Numbered from the stretch's first letter, positions 1-13,696 are shown. The stretch is 64,000 bases of DNA from Sinonovacula constricta (GCA_007844125.1 CM017563.1:27094499-27158498); one strand, 5' to 3'. Notes: generated by a model not told the origin, from the sequence alone. Numbers and translations are program-made.

Positions 1-2455
1 ATGGTACTCAAAACCTCAATCTTTGAAGGTGTACATCTACATGTTTGCATATATACATAGCATCATCTTCTGGTATTTTGCAACAATGTACTGAAAATTC
101 TTATCACTATTTTATTCATATTTTTAAATCGAATATTTGGCCTCAGTCTGCCTAGGCTAGCAGAAATACTTGCTTATATGGTTCTTAAAAAAAGAGAAAA
201 ATAACATTAACTCTAATTGCAGTATTGTCATTCTGTATAAAAATCATATGAGAGCGATACAATAGGGAAAAATCCCCTATTTACTTCTCGATCGTTACAC
301 CCAGTCTAGATTCCTACTATATACAGCATTATATCTATCGTAATCAGATCAGGTAAAATTAATTGAAATAATATGAATTACTATGCATATAAAGACACAA
401 GAGATATAAGCTACAGCAGAAACTGTGTTGTTTAATATTCTGAAGGAAAAGAAAATACATAAAACGCGCAGTGTTATCGGAAAATATTCTACGATTTTCC
501 TTGTATTATCATAGCGTATCTATAGACGCGCTAAACGAATATGCTCTCCAACAAGGCGGTCAATAGCGCGCGGGTTATAAATAGCGTGCCCGGTCTATCT
601 ATTTATATGTCTATGGTCAAAACTTCAACTGAATCACTAAATAAGCGAGGGACCTCAACACAATGTACACGATGGTTTATCCTCTTTGTATTTTTTAAAA
701 TTTCTCCACGAGCTGGAATTTATCCTATCAGCTTTCAGTGTTTAATGCTTCATTGTCTTTTTAAAACCTAAGCCATGATAAAAGGCTACAAAGTACGCTT
801 CCATCGAATATATATGAGATGTTCTAGTGATATATTTGTGTCGCGGAATCGGTCTAGTTTGTCCGGTTGAAGTGGATTTAACATGGAAATTTTTACAATT
901 TAACAAGTTCTGTATGTACATATAATTAGGACTTTATAGCACACTATCCAAGAAACAAAATGACTTTGAAAATAAACAATAAGATACTTAGCAAGAAAAA
1001 ACATACTACGTTTGAGAAAACACTATCTGTCTACTATATGAGTAATTTTTGCTTGTACACTTTAGTTTCATAGATAATTATAATATTTTTTCAAGAAAAC
1101 CTATTCAAATGTTGTCGGGTTTGCTTTATTATTTTGTTTTAAGCCATTTTTTTTATTCTGGTCCCAAGAATATAGGTTATACATACATTTTCTCGAGATT
1201 TTTAGTATACTGATAACTTTCAAATAAAACTTGAACGTTTCAAATATGCTAGTTGCTTGCTCCCATATTGCTTTAATCTGTTTACCTCTTCCACTTTTTG
1301 CGTCGCCGTTGATGCTCCGCATCAACGACTTTTCTTGTCAACTTTTGTCTTATTAATACCGTATTGACAGCAAGTGGTGTTGAGAAGGTGTGCCCCAAGA
1401 AAACCATTGATGCGAAACACCATTGGTGTCTCCCAAGTATTTCATGCAACAACAGTGTATTATTTATTATACATTAAGAATGCAGGGATGTGGCGTCAAT
1501 TTTTATAATTCTTACAAAATTAAAACTGTACCATTGGCCGAATTAAGTGCAAAGAAAACAGTTACATCTAGACTGACTACATGCGTAAGTTAGAAACAGT
1601 GGAAGAAATGTAGATAGGAATAGGGAAGACATGAACAGGCTTCATTGTCAGCAATTTAAGTCCGACATAACGAAATCCGGGGCCATAAGATGTATCAAAC
1701 TGTTATCATAACTGATGAACAGCAATGTAGTATATGTAATCTCAGTTGACAGTGACTGAAAGGTTTGTGTTCGTTGTGTGAGCTGGAAGCAAGGTGTAAG
1801 AACATTCTTACAAAGCCAGGCTTCTTGTCAAAATGGCATGAAATATGGACATACATAATGGTGAATATTTGTTTGAGAAAATGTCACACAGCACTGTAGC
1901 ATTTTACACACGCATTCTGCAACAGATCGGTGATTTAAATTCTGTGATGAAATATAAGCGCACATAATCGTAATGTTAGCTCCGAAACATCTGAAAAGAA
2001 AAAAAACTTTTTCCATCTTAAATTCATTGTTCATGTAGACGTTGCTGTCAATAATTTTAATATTGCTCTCTGATATAACGAAAATGCCCTTCATTGAATT
2101 GCATTCCTACGTCTTAAAAACTGTGGGATTGTCTGAAGTCTCCATAAAAAACGCCTCATGCAACATGCATCCAAGTTATATACCTATATGTTAACAGAAC
2201 CAAAACAATGGCTTCGGCAATGCTTTTTATCGTTTTATCAGGGGAAGTTTTGACTATGTACACAATATGATGCACTCGGCAACGATACAACGGCTTCTAC
2301 AATGTTTATTATTGTGATATTACTGTTGACTATGATAAATTAAATTGCGTGTTAGGAAATAATGACCTGTTTAGTTAGCATTTAATTTCTTATTACACAA
2401 CATTTTGTGTATGTTAATCAACAGCGTACATAAGTACAAAAGAGGATTTCTGTAC
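1..2455 (-). other. Intron downstream of the guanylate cyclase exon; no gene seen
   Basis: On the minus strand this follows the splice donor of the exon ending at 2456 (exon ...AG, intron GTACAG). I looked for the next expected exon, the end of the kinase-homology domain and the linker towards the cyclase domain, and did not find it. Open frames here are short, AT-rich and have no recognisable motif. The segment is AT-rich and apparently single-copy. The next exon probably lies beyond the left edge. Confidence 0.5.
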
Positions 2456-2605
2456 CTCTAGGGGACAGACCAGCTGTGCTGTAGGGATCGGATCTGAGAA
2501 CCACACACTGCATGATGATTGAAATACTGTACACATCACCCTTCTCTGAGCCCCTCAGTGGAGTCCCGGACTGGCGTAGGTGCTCCGGGGAGATACACAG
2601 TAGAT
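2456..2605 (-). CDS. Receptor guanylate cyclase, internal exon (C-lobe of kinase-homology domain)
   Basis: This 150-bp exon encodes part of the intracellular kinase-homology domain (KHD) of a single-pass membrane guanylate cyclase, which makes cGMP. The KHD is a pseudokinase that couples the extracellular receptor to the cyclase domain. Visible in the frame are LLCISPEHLR, which takes the place of the kinase APE segment, then RGSEKGDVYS and IIMQCVVLRSDPYS, which match the family pattern of a G-S/T-x-x-GDVYSF segment followed by IIxQE. The position of the usual Glu after IIMQ is Cys here. The acceptor reads tgttgcag/ATCTACTG and the donor CTAGAG/gtacag. The exon starts with two bases that complete a codon and ends with one base, so both borders are phase 1. 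The G left by the exon at 29997-30153 completes GAT (Asp), giving continuous KHD homology. The exact paralogue cannot be named. Confidence 0.9.
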
Positions 2606-3189
2606 CTGCAACATAAAACATACAGTAATCATTTTATTTTCAGTTAAATAGAATTATTTATAATAACCTTACAATGCGATAACCATTAACGATTTAATAC
2701 GAAAAGTGCCGTATGGTCAGTAATCCCGGGTTAATCCCTGGGCAACTGACTAGCGTTGGGCTCTCATGTGAACCAGTCAGAATTTCCCACAATCAAAATC
2801 TTTATTTCAAACCAAAATATGTCACCTTTGACAAAATATATTACTCTACATTATGTCGTCAGGGATTACAAAAATCTCTAACACATATCTTCTTAGGGCT
2901 GACAAAGTCTGGCACACTCATATTGAAATCTTAAGAGTAGGTCTCGTAAGTATGACATTGTATTCAATAAATCAATGAATATGTAAAAAGGAAAAATACG
3001 TGATTAGCACTGCATTTCAAAAATAAGGAGATATTTGCATGCCTTGTCTATTTGATAAGAACCAAATGTACTGTATTGGAGATATATCTATTTACTAGAC
3101 CATTGCATCTCCTTTTGCATATTCATGTAGCAGCCACATCGTACCGTTTCTTTGTCTCACCTATAAGTCCCATCTTATCTTCATTGCTT

Positions 3190-3565
3190 GAATCAAATCA
3201 CTATCTTACAGACAGGTTCTTCATAGTGTGTCCCGGAAAACATTCTACAAGTGCAACCATTAAGGTCATATTCAAAATTTTGTCTTATAAATGTCTACTT
3301 ATGCTTAGCATAAGAGTCTGTCATAATGACCAGTTTTTACAGATTTTCGATCAGGCTTGACCATCCTACTAACAAACACCTGAAGGTGTTTCACGCAAAT
3401 CATTTACAGGTGCAACTCTTAGGGTCAAGGTAAAACTAGGGTAATTTTTAAGAAATGTCTCTGGTTTTACAGAACTTTTATGTAACTTCTGCATCCTACA
3501 CACATACACTTGATAGTGTATCGAGCATATATTTGGAAGGTCAACCCTAAGGGCCAAGGTCGTAT
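3190..3565. repeat. Degenerate tandem repeat, about 3 units of 130-160 bp
   Basis: Three diverged units share the order 'gtgt(t/c)...', 'aggtgcaa', 'ctta(a)gggtcaagg'. Recognisable points are near 3219 (tcatagtgtgtcccgg), 3379 (cctgaaggtgtttcacgc) and 3510 (cttgatagtgtatcgagc). Each is followed some 30 bases later by a 'gcaac...aaggtc/gggtcaagg' stretch. The spacing is irregular and divergence is high, so this is probably an old repeat copy within the intron. Confidence 0.45.
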
Positions 3566-3869
3566 TTTAAGGTTGTGACATAATAGTGCCGGAGGGTATG
3601 ATTTATTACCCAACTTACTTACTACAACTTTTATTAGGATCTGGTCAGGGTGTGTAAATAGCTATGCCAGACGGTTTTATGCATTATATTATGCAACAGC
3701 ACCAGACATACCTTTGATAAGATAAGTAAGTCAGTACATTTCCATTAGGATGTATATGTATATAAGCAAGTTGTGCGAGAGTATGGCCAAAATATAGAGA
3801 AAATAAAACACACACAATTAAACAAGACACATTAAGGGGAATATAAAATACTAGCAATTAGATGGAAGG

Positions 3870-4182
3870 TTGCTGAATAAACGGTGGACTCTTGAAGACC
3901 CCGTAAAAACAAAGGCACCTTAACACCACCATCTATAAAAGTCACATAGAAAGAACCACAGAAACAGCTTACAACATCAAGCCGATATTAAAGTATACTG
4001 GATTGCCAAATAAACGGGTGCCCCCTAAGGGCCCCGTAAAAACAACGGCAATTCGGGCTCATTATTACGACACCCACATAGGATTCAATATACTCCATAC
4101 ATATTGACTCTAAGTAGAACCAGGGTATGCTGAATAAACGGAAGCCCAATAGGGGGTCCGTATAAACAAAGGCTGCCCATGT
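3870..4182. repeat. Degenerate tandem repeat, 3 units of about 130 bp
   Basis: A block reading roughly 'gctgaataaacgg' followed by 'ccccgtaaaaacaaaggc' occurs near 3873, 4003 and 4131, which gives steps of about 130 and 128 bp. The units differ at many positions. No coding function is evident. Confidence 0.5.
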
Positions 4183-4249
4183 AAGGTTCACCAAGCATAA
4201 CAACATATCTTCGTGTAATATATATTACTATGTTATAACATGCATGGCT

Positions 4250-5330
4250 CCCCCATCTAACAAATGTTTTTGCACTAGTAGGACAGTGGAAAAAAAAATA
4301 TATAAAAAAAAAAAAAACCCTTCCACTACTGTATATAGTAGAGAAATGCGTAGTGTAGAGTAAGTAGAATAAGTAGTTAAAAGAATGCTTGGATGTATGA
4401 GACCCTGAGAGCGTGAATCGAGTGTGTGGTAGAATAAGGGAAAACCATAAGATAATGGCCGCTGAATATACTGTATACCTGTATAAATAGTAATAGAATT
4501 AAGTAGTAGACAAAGGCGAGCATTATCTTATACCACCAGCCGGGGACTTCTTTCTTGGCATATACATTTCATATGTAAGACAAGAAAGATGGTTTAGTGG
4601 GCGGTCGGGCCCCGGGCGTCCAGACATCAAAACAAAAACAAACACTAGGGTCTAAACCAGCTACCACAACTAATCTTTAAATACCAAAGCGTATTAGCTA
4701 CACAGGTCCCTAAAAAGGTGCACCTCTTCCCCACTATTTCACAATTTCGTTAGGGGAAGAGGTAAGCCGAAAACAGGGAACCTTCTCATGGTAAAAAAAT
4801 AAAATAAACAAATACCAAGTAGAACCTAGTGTCAGGGGAAAGAGCCAGGAATTAGGGAGTGGAATTCACTCAAAATATGCTCAATCCCCTTTAAGACCAA
4901 AAAATTACCAAAAATATACCATCTTTCCAGTAAATGGGTACATAAACTAGGTACCTAATTAGGGCCCACTTTAGGCGATATTTTTCGGAATATACACATT
5001 TAAGCCATGCATGGGCAACATGGCGGGGTCATGAAAAAGCCCTCAACAGGGCGAGTAGACCCTTATTAAACTAGTTCCAACAACAACAACAACGAGGAGA
5101 GTCAGTCGGGAGGCTACAGAGAGGAGTCCACATCTAGCCAGCGCGGCTGTGCGTCGGCAGTCAAGCCGGCGGCTAGCATGGGCGGAGCGCGGTTCGACCC
5201 TTGAATCTTGAATAAAATGTAAAAGTTACAGAAGACTTTGTCCCTGCCTTCATCCCCAACGATGTCTTCATCAAACCATGTCAAAACTTTGAGAAATATG
5301 GCATAAACATGATACATTTTACGATTTGTA
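4250..5330 (+). other. GC-richer intronic stretch, possible LTR-like remnant
   Basis: No gene is seen. The stretch has a TATA-like TATAAATAG at 4482-4490, a CAA tandem near 5078-5095, a GC-rich patch at 5100-5200 and an AATAAA at 5211-5216. That order resembles the U3-R part of a long terminal repeat. No second LTR, primer-binding site or retroelement ORF was found, so the assignment is only a suggestion. Confidence 0.2.
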
Positions 5331-7079
5331 CTTTCTTACAATTGAGGCAATGCTATACACAGCATTTACTTGTTACGTATTAGCTTATGCAGGAATTATG
5401 TACATATTTCCTAGAACAGGGTAAAAATGCTGTTGCATGTATTAGAGATATCAGCAAACTGTTTGTTACCACCCCTTCTATAAACATATATAAAAGGCTA
5501 CTCAGGCTACAGCTGTATACATTAATTTTACGGTCATATAAAGTTCACTGACATACATCTGATTGTGTGTCAGGGCCATACCTATCTCAACGACATACAT
5601 CTAAATGTGTGTCACGGTCATATCTAGTTCACTGACATACATCTAAATGTGTGTCACTGTCATATCTAGTTTACTGCCATACATCTAAATGTGTGTCACG
5701 GTCATATCTAGTTCACTGACCTACATCTAAATGTGTATCACGGTCATATCAAGTTAACTGGCATACATCTAAATGTGTGTCGCGGTCTTATCTAGTTTAC
5801 TGACATACATCTAAATGTGTGTCACTGTCATATCTACTTCACTGGCATACATCTAAACGTGTGTCACGGTCATATCTAGTTTACTGACATACATCTAAAT
5901 GTGTGTCACGGTCATATCTAGTTCACTGACATACATCTAAATGTGTGTCACGGTCATATCTACGTCACTGATATACATCTAAATGTGTGTCACGGTCATA
6001 TCTAGTTTACTGACATACATCTAAATGTGTGTCGCGGTCTTATCTAGTTTACTGACATACATCTAAATGTGTGTCACTGTCATATCTACTTCACTGATAT
6101 ACATCTAAATGTGTGTCACGGTCATATCTACTTCACTGACATACATCTAAACGTGTGTCACGGTCATATCTAGTTTACTGACATACATCTAAATGTGTGT
6201 CACGGTCATATCTAGTTTACTGACATACATCTAAATGTGTGTCACTGTCATATCTACTTCACTGACATACATCTAAACGTGTGTCACGGTCATATCTAGT
6301 TTACTGACATACATCTAAATGTGTGTCACTGTCATATCTACTTCACTGATATACATCTAAACGTGTGTCACGGTCATATCTAGTTTACTGACATACATCT
6401 GAATGTGTGTCACTGTCATATCTACTTCACTGATATACATCTTAACGTGTGTCACGGTCATATCTAGTACACTGACATACATCTAAATGCGTGTCACGGT
6501 CATATCTAGTTCACTGACATACATCTAAATGTGTATCACGGTCATATCTAGTTCACTGACATACATCTAAAAGTGTGTCACGGTCTTATCTAGTTCACTG
6601 ACATACATCTAAAAGTGTGTCACGGTCATATCTAGTTCACTGATATACATCTAAATGCGTGTCACGGTCATATCTACTTCACTGATATACATCTAAATGT
6701 GTGTCACGGTCATATCTAGTTCACTGACATACATCTAAATGCGTGTCACGGTCTTATCTAGTTCACTGATATACATCTAAATGTGTATCACGGTCATATC
6801 TAGTTCACTGACATACATCTAAAAGTGTGTCACGGTCTTATCTAGTTCACTGATATACATCTAAATGTGTGTCACGGTCATATCTAGTTCACTGACTTAC
6901 ATCTAAATGTGTGTCACGGTCATATCTAGTTCACTGACTTACATCTAAAAGTGTGTCACGGTCTTATCTAGTTCACTGATATACATCTAAAAGTGTGTCA
7001 CGGTCTTATCTAGTTCACTGACATACATCTAAATGTGTGTCACGGTCTTATCTAGTTCACTGATATACATCTAAAAGTG

Positions 7080-9138
7080 TGTCACGGTCTTATCTAGTTC
7101 ACTGATATACATCTGAATGCGTGTCACAGTCTTATCTAGTTCAATGTAATACATCGGGATGCGTGTTCCGGTCATATCTAGTTCAATGACATACGTCTTA
7201 ATCTGTGTCTCAGTCTTATCTAGTCCACTGATATACATCTAAATGTGTATCACGGTCATATCTCATTCACTGATATACATCTAAATGTGTATCACGGTCA
7301 TATCTCATTCACTGATATACATCTAAATGTGTATCACGGTCATATCTCATCCACTGATATACATCTAAATGTGTATCACGGTCATATCTCATTCACTGAT
7401 ATACATCTAAATGTGTATCACGGTCATATCTTATTCACTGATATACATCTAAATGCTTATCTCGGTCTAATTTAGTTTACTGACATACATCTACATGTGT
7501 GCCCCGGTCCTATCTAGTTCACTGACATTCATCTAAATGCGTGTCACGATCATATCTAGTTCACTGACATACATCTAAATGTGTGTCACGGTCATATCTA
7601 GTTCACTGACATACATCTAAATGTGTGTCACGGTCATATCTACTTCACTGATATACATCTAAATGTGTGTCACGGTCATATCTAGTTTACTGACATACAT
7701 CTAAATGTGTGTCACGGTCATATCTACTTCACTGACATACATCTAAATGCGTGTCACGGTCTTATCTAGTTCACTGACATACATCTAAATGTGTGTCACG
7801 GTCATATCTACTTCACTGATATACATCTAAATGTGTGTCACGGTCATATCTAGTTTACTGACATACATCTAAATGTGTGTCACGGTCATATCTACTTCAC
7901 TGACATACATCTAAACGTGTGTCACGGTCATATCTAGTTTACTGACATACATCTAAATGTGTGTCACGGTCATATCTAGTTTACTGACATACATCTAAAT
8001 GTGTGTCACTGTCATATCTACTTCACTGACATACATATAAACGTGTGTCAAGGTCATATCTAGTTTACTGACATACATCTAAATGTGTGTCACTGTCATA
8101 TCTACTTCACTGATATACATCTAAACGTGTGTCACGGTCATATCTAGTTTACTGACATACATCTGAATGTGTGTCACTGTCATATCTACTTCACTGATAT
8201 ACATCTTAACGTGTGTCACGGTCATATCTAGTTTACTGACATACATCTAAATGCGTGTCACGGTCATATCTACTTCACTGATATACATCTAAATGTGTGT
8301 CACGGTCTTATCTAGTTCACTGACATACATCTAAATGCGTGTCACGGTCATATCTAGTTCACTGACATACATCTAAATGTGTATCACGGTCATATCTAGT
8401 TCACTGACATACATCTAAAAGTGTGTCACGGTCTTATCTAGTTCACTGACATACATCTAAAAGTGTGTCACGGTCTTATCTAGTTCACTGATATACATCT
8501 AAATGCGTGTCACGGTCATATCTACTTCACTGATATACATCTAAATGTGTGTCACGGTCATATCTAGTTCACTGACATACATCTAAATGCGTGTCACGGT
8601 CTTATCTAGTTCACTGATATACATCTAAATGTGTATCACGGTCATATCTAGTTCACTGACTTACATCTAAAAGTGTGTCACGGTCTTATCTAGTTCACTG
8701 ATATACATCTAAAAGTGTGTCACGGTCTTATCTAGTTCACTGATATACATCTGAATGCGTGTCACAGTCTTATCTAGTTCAATGTAATACATCGGGATGC
8801 GTGTTCCGGTCATATCTAGTTCAATGACATACGTCTTAATCTGTGTCTCAGTCTTATCTAGTCCACTGATATACATCTAAATGTGTATCACGGTCATATC
8901 TCATTCACTGATATACATCTAAATGTGTATCACGGTCATATCTCATTCACTGATATACATCTAAATGTGTATCACGGTCATATCTCATCCACTGATATAC
9001 ATCTAAATGTGTATCACGGTCATATCTCATTCACTGATATACATCTAAATGTGTATCACGGTCATATCTTATTCACTGATATACATCTAAATGCTTATCT
9101 CGGTCTAATTTAGTTTACTGACATACATCTACATGTGT
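7080..9138. repeat. Higher-order duplication in satellite A (1,638-bp offset)
   Basis: The block 7080-7500 recurs at 8718-9138, exactly 1,638 bp later (39 units of 42 bp). The shared variants include the unusual units with 'aatgtaatacatcgggatgcg' at 7143 and 8781, and a run of five 'gtgtatcacggtcatatctcat' units. Upstream of the block the two copies still match but with shifts of whole units, so the duplication was larger and later lost or gained units. Confidence 0.85.
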
Positions 9139-10509
9139 GCCCCGGTCCTATCTAGTTCACTGACATACATCTAAATGCGTGTCACGGTCTTATCTAGTTC
9201 ACTGACATACATCTAAATGTGTGTCACGGTCATATCTAGTTCACTGACATAATCTAAATGCGTGTCACGGTCTTATCTAGTTTACTGACATACATCTAAA
9301 TGTGTGTCACGGTCATATCTACTTCACTGACATACATCTAAATGTGTGTCACGGTCTTAACTAGTTTACTGACATACATCTAAATGTGTGTCACGGTCAT
9401 ATCTACTTCACTGACATACATCTAAATGTGTGTCACGGTCTTATCTAGTTCACTGACATACATCTAAATGTGTGTCACGGTCTTATCTACTTCACTGACA
9501 TAATCTAAATGCGTGTCACGGTCTTATCTAGTACACTGACATTCATCTAAATGTGTGTCGCGGTCTTATCTACTTCACTGATATACATCTAAATGCGTGT
9601 CACGATCATATCTACTTCACTGATATACATCTAAATGCGTGTCACGGTCTTATCTACTTCACTGACATACATCTAAATGTGTATCACGGTCATATCTACT
9701 TCACTGACATAATCTAAATGCGTGTCACGGTCTTATCTAGTTCACTGACATACATCTAAATGTGTGTCGCGGTCTTATCTACTTCACTGACATACATCTA
9801 AATGTGTATCACGGTCTTATCTAGTTCACTGACATAATCTAAATGCGTGTCACGGTCTTATCTAGTTCACTGACATACATCTAAATGTGTGTCACGGTCA
9901 TATCTACTTCACTGACATACATCTAAATGTGTGTCACGGTCATATCTAGTTCACTGACATACATCTAAATGCGTGTCACGGTCATATCTAGTTCACTGAC
10001 ATACATCTAAATGTGTGTCACGGTCATATCTACTTCACTGACATACATCTAAATGTGTGTCACGGTTATATCTAGTTCACTGACATACATCTAAATGCGT
10101 GTCACGGTCATATCTAGTTCACTGACATACATCTAAATGTGTGTCACGGTCATATCTAGTTCACTGACATACATCTAAATGCGTGTCACGGTCATATCTA
10201 GTTCACTGACATACATCTAAATGTGTGTCACGGTCATATCTACTTCACTGACATACATCTAAATGTGTGTCACGGTCTAATTTATTTCACTGACATACAT
10301 CTAAATGTGTGTCACGGTCATATCTTCTTTGCAGACATACATCTAAATGTGTCAGGGTCATATCTAGTTCACTGACATACATCTAAATGTGTGTCGCGGT
10401 CTTATCTAGTTCACTGACATACATCTAAATGTGTGTCACGGTCATATCTAGTTCACTGACATACATCTAAATGTGTGTCACGGTCTTATCTAGTTCACTG
10501 ACATACATC

Positions 10510-12165
10510 TAAATGTGTGTCCCGGTCTTATGTAGTTCACTGATATACATCGGAATGCGTGTCCCGGTCTTATGTAGTTCACTGATATACATCGGAATGC
10601 GTGTCCCTGTCTTATGTAGTTCACTGATAAACATCTAAATGTGTGTCGCGGTCTTATGTAGTTCACTGACATACATCGGAATGCGTGTCCCGGTCTTATC
10701 TAGATCACTGACATACATCGGAATGCGTGTCCCGGTTTTATGTAGTTTACTGACATACATCGAAATGCGTGTCCCGGTCTTATGTAGTTCTCTGACATAC
10801 ATCGGAATGCGTGTCCCGGTCTCATGTAGTTCACTGATAAACATCTAAATGTGTGTCCCGGTCTTATGTAGTTCACTGACATACATCGGAATGCGTGTCC
10901 TGGTCTTATCTACTTCACTGACATACATCGGAATGCGTGTCCCGGTCTTATGTAGTTCACTGACATACATCGGAATGCGTGTCCCGGTCTTATGTAGTTC
11001 ACTGATAAACATCTAAATGTGTGTCCCGGTCTTATGTAGTTCACTGACATACATCGGAATGCGTGTCCCGGTCTTATGTAGTTCACTGACATACATCGGA
11101 ATGCGTGTCCCGGTCTTATGTGGTTCACTGATAAACATCTAAATGTGTGTCACGGTCTTATGTAGTTCACTGATAAACATCTAAATGTGTGAACCGGTCT
11201 TATGTAGTTCACTGATAAACATCTAAATGTGTGTCCCGGTCTTATGTAGTTCACTGATAAACATCTAAATGTGTGTCCCGGTCTTATGTAGTTCACTGAC
11301 ATACATCGGAATGCGTGTCTTGGTCTTATCTACTTCACTGACATACATCGGAATGCGTGTCCCGGTCTTATGTAGTTCACTGACATACATCGGAATGCGT
11401 GTCCCGGTCTTATGTAGTTCACTGATAAACATCTAAATGTGTGTCCCAGTCTTATGTAGTTCACTGACATACATCGGAATGCGTGTCCCGGTCTTATGTA
11501 GTTCACTGACATACATCGGAATGCGTGTCCCGGTCTTATGTGGTTCACTGATAAACATCTAAATGTGTGTCACGGTCTTATGTAGTTCACTGATAAACAT
11601 CTAAATGTGTGTCCCAATCTTATGTAGTTCACTGATAAACATCTAAATGTGTGTCCCGGTCTTATGTAGTTCACTGACATACATCGGAATGCGTGTCCCG
11701 GTCTTATGTGGTTCACTGATAAACATCTAAATGTGTGTCACGGTCTTATGTAGTTCACTGATAAACATCTAAATGTGTGTCCCAATCTTATGTAGTTCAC
11801 TGATAAACATCTAAATGTGTGTCCCGGTCTTATGTAGTTCACTGATAAACATCTAAATGTGTGTCCCGGTCTTATGTAGTTCACTGACATACATCTGAAT
11901 GCGTGTCTCGGTCTTATGTAGTTCACTGACATACATCGGCATGCGTGTCTTGGTCTTATCTACTTCACTGACATACATCGGAATGCGTGTCCCGGTCTTA
12001 TGTAGTTCTCTGACATACATCGGCATGCGTGTCTTGGTCTTATGTAGTTCACTGATATACATCGGAATGCGTGTCCCGGTCTTATGTAGTTCTCTGCATA
12101 CATCGGAATGCTTGTCCTGGTCTTATCTACTTCACTGCTATACATCTGAATGCGTGTCTCGGTGT
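10510..12165. repeat. Satellite A, second subfamily (42 bp, 'cccggtcttatgtag' type)
   Basis: The period stays 42 bp, but the units now read 'tgtcccggtcttatgtag', with either 'gacatacatcggaatgcg' or 'gataaacatctaaatgtg' as the other half. The two half-types alternate in a pattern that repeats after 420 bp (10 units): the block 10910-11128 is almost copied at 11330-11548. The change from the first subfamily takes place over one or two units near 10,500. Confidence 0.9.
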
Positions 12166-12240
12166 TATCTATTATACTGACATACATCTAAATGTGTGTC
12201 ACTGTCATATCTTCTTTAATGACATACATCTAAATGTGCC

Positions 12241-13427
12241 ATAATCACAAACGTCCATCTTTGGTCATATACTTCATTGTTTTCACACCTCAATCAGAAC
12301 ACCCCATTGATCTTAATCTTAGATATTATTTACTTGTATAATTCTATTGGCAAAGGTGGCATCATTTTATAACTGTTTTTAATTGGTCCAAGAAATTTTG
12401 GGAGATCTGGATGTAAAGAGTTGCCTTCCTGTCAGAAGTCACTGTTAATATGAACTCCGATGTGTTAACAACAATAAACGTAATACAAGCAAAGAAAATC
12501 TGTTTACATTTAATTTTAGATCTCGGAGCGAACTCTCTCTCAGACTAAAGTCTTTTAGACTTATATGCCAAAACTGACTGGCATAAAACAAGAAATAGCA
12601 TTAAGCTTTGCATACTCGTCCTTTTCAGCTGCGAATTCCTGAAACATTAATTTCATATTTTTATAATTGCAAGCTGCATAGTTAACCACTGAATCTTGAC
12701 TGTTATACAAAAATATCGCCAAAAGCTACGATTTTGTGTTATTGTCTGTTGCATTTTGAGTTATTCCATGAAAAGCACCGATATCCAGAGCGGCGCAAAG
12801 AATTAGCGCATCTATCGGCGATCCAATGAAAACGTAGAAGTTAGACCATAAAAGCAATAACCTGAGTATTGTTGCTGCTATATTTTAAGAATGCTTAACT
12901 GATTGTGTCATGCAAAAGAAAGTGCCAAAGTGATAATGATATATAGGTGATTTTAATTTGTATGAATTATATTTGTTTTTGGTATAAATAATTAATAATT
13001 ATATGTTTTACTGCAATGTACAATTTGTTGTGTACTTTATGAAAAAGGCAATATTATCAACAGATAAGAATGTTCCTTTACACCTAAAAGTCTCTCTGTA
13101 CTCTGCATGGAATAAATGTAATTGTGTTTAAATGCCAATGTTTTAACGTATCACATGTACGTTCTATGTGTACTAATGTGAGCACGCTTGCCTCCTCACC
13201 CCCCCCCCCACCCCCTCTTTCTGCCTCACCGCCCTTCCTCCTCTATCTCTGTCGTTTAAATGTCCAGGACCATGTTTCCCCCACACATTTTAACCTATGA
13301 AAAGCGTGCATATGTACATTTTATGTTAAGACCTCAACACATTTTAGGGACCAAAGTTGGGGCCAGTTACTTAAATATCGAAAATAATTTCATTATTTTG
13401 TAGTTATTAATTTGGATTGTTTAACGT
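12241..13427. other. Apparently unique intronic DNA, no gene seen
   Basis: AT-rich sequence without a convincing ORF or exon. The only low-complexity piece is a C run at 13199-13209 followed by a further C-rich, pyrimidine-rich tract to about 13250. Confidence 0.5.
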
Positions 13428-13671
13428 TTAAAGGGACACACCTGAGTAACAAACACGGGAATATTGGGAATAAAGCATATCTGTTTAAAAATAAATTTTT
13501 AATTCATAATTACATATTTAACACATTTGCTTATGTTTTTTTAAAAGTATATTGCACAAAAATGTAGTTTATTAAGGTCCGTAGGTCAGCTAATGTAAAC
13601 AAATGAATTCGGGAAATTCATTAGCCTTACCGCACCGGATGAACGTGAGGTCGCGAAGTTTCACGAGAACA

Positions 13672-13696
13672 ATGGCCGTTGGAGTCGCTGGAGACC
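13672..13696 (+). CDS. Candidate first exon of plus-strand unit (coding part)
   Basis: An ATG in good context (gaacaATGGCC) opens eight codons, MAVGVAGD, and is followed by a strong donor ACC/gtaagt at 13696/13697. The 5' flank 13580-13671 is richer in CG dinucleotides than the surroundings, as a promoter or first exon would be. Spliced to the acceptor at 14536, the frame gives only 18 residues before TAA (14565-14567). The unit is therefore either non-coding or a decayed gene. Confidence 0.3.

Larger units (their letters stand above)
5530..12240. repeat. Satellite A: 42-bp tandem repeat array (about 160 units)
   Basis: About 6.7 kb of head-to-tail 42-bp units. One form contains ACATACATCTAAATGTGTGT, then a CACGGTCATATCTAGTTCACTG-type half. 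Because 42 is a multiple of 3, frames stay open over several units as 14-residue repeats (for example YHGHISFTDIHLNV), so the open frames at 7245-7475, 8883-9113 and 10490-12187 are consequences of the period and not genes. Variation between units is concentrated at fixed positions: gtgt/gcgt, tcatat/tcttat, tagttc/tacttc and gacata/gatata. The array sits inside the large guanylate cyclase intron. Confidence 0.95.

Noticed and set aside
1101..1325. Minus-strand frame as the next guanylate cyclase exon
   Set aside because: It has none of the expected KHD C-terminal or cyclase-linker motifs, and the splice borders do not fit phase 1.
7245..9113. Two identical 76-residue frames (7245-7475 and 8883-9113) as a duplicated peptide gene
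   Set aside because: They are translations of 42-bp satellite A units; identity comes from the 1,638-bp duplication.
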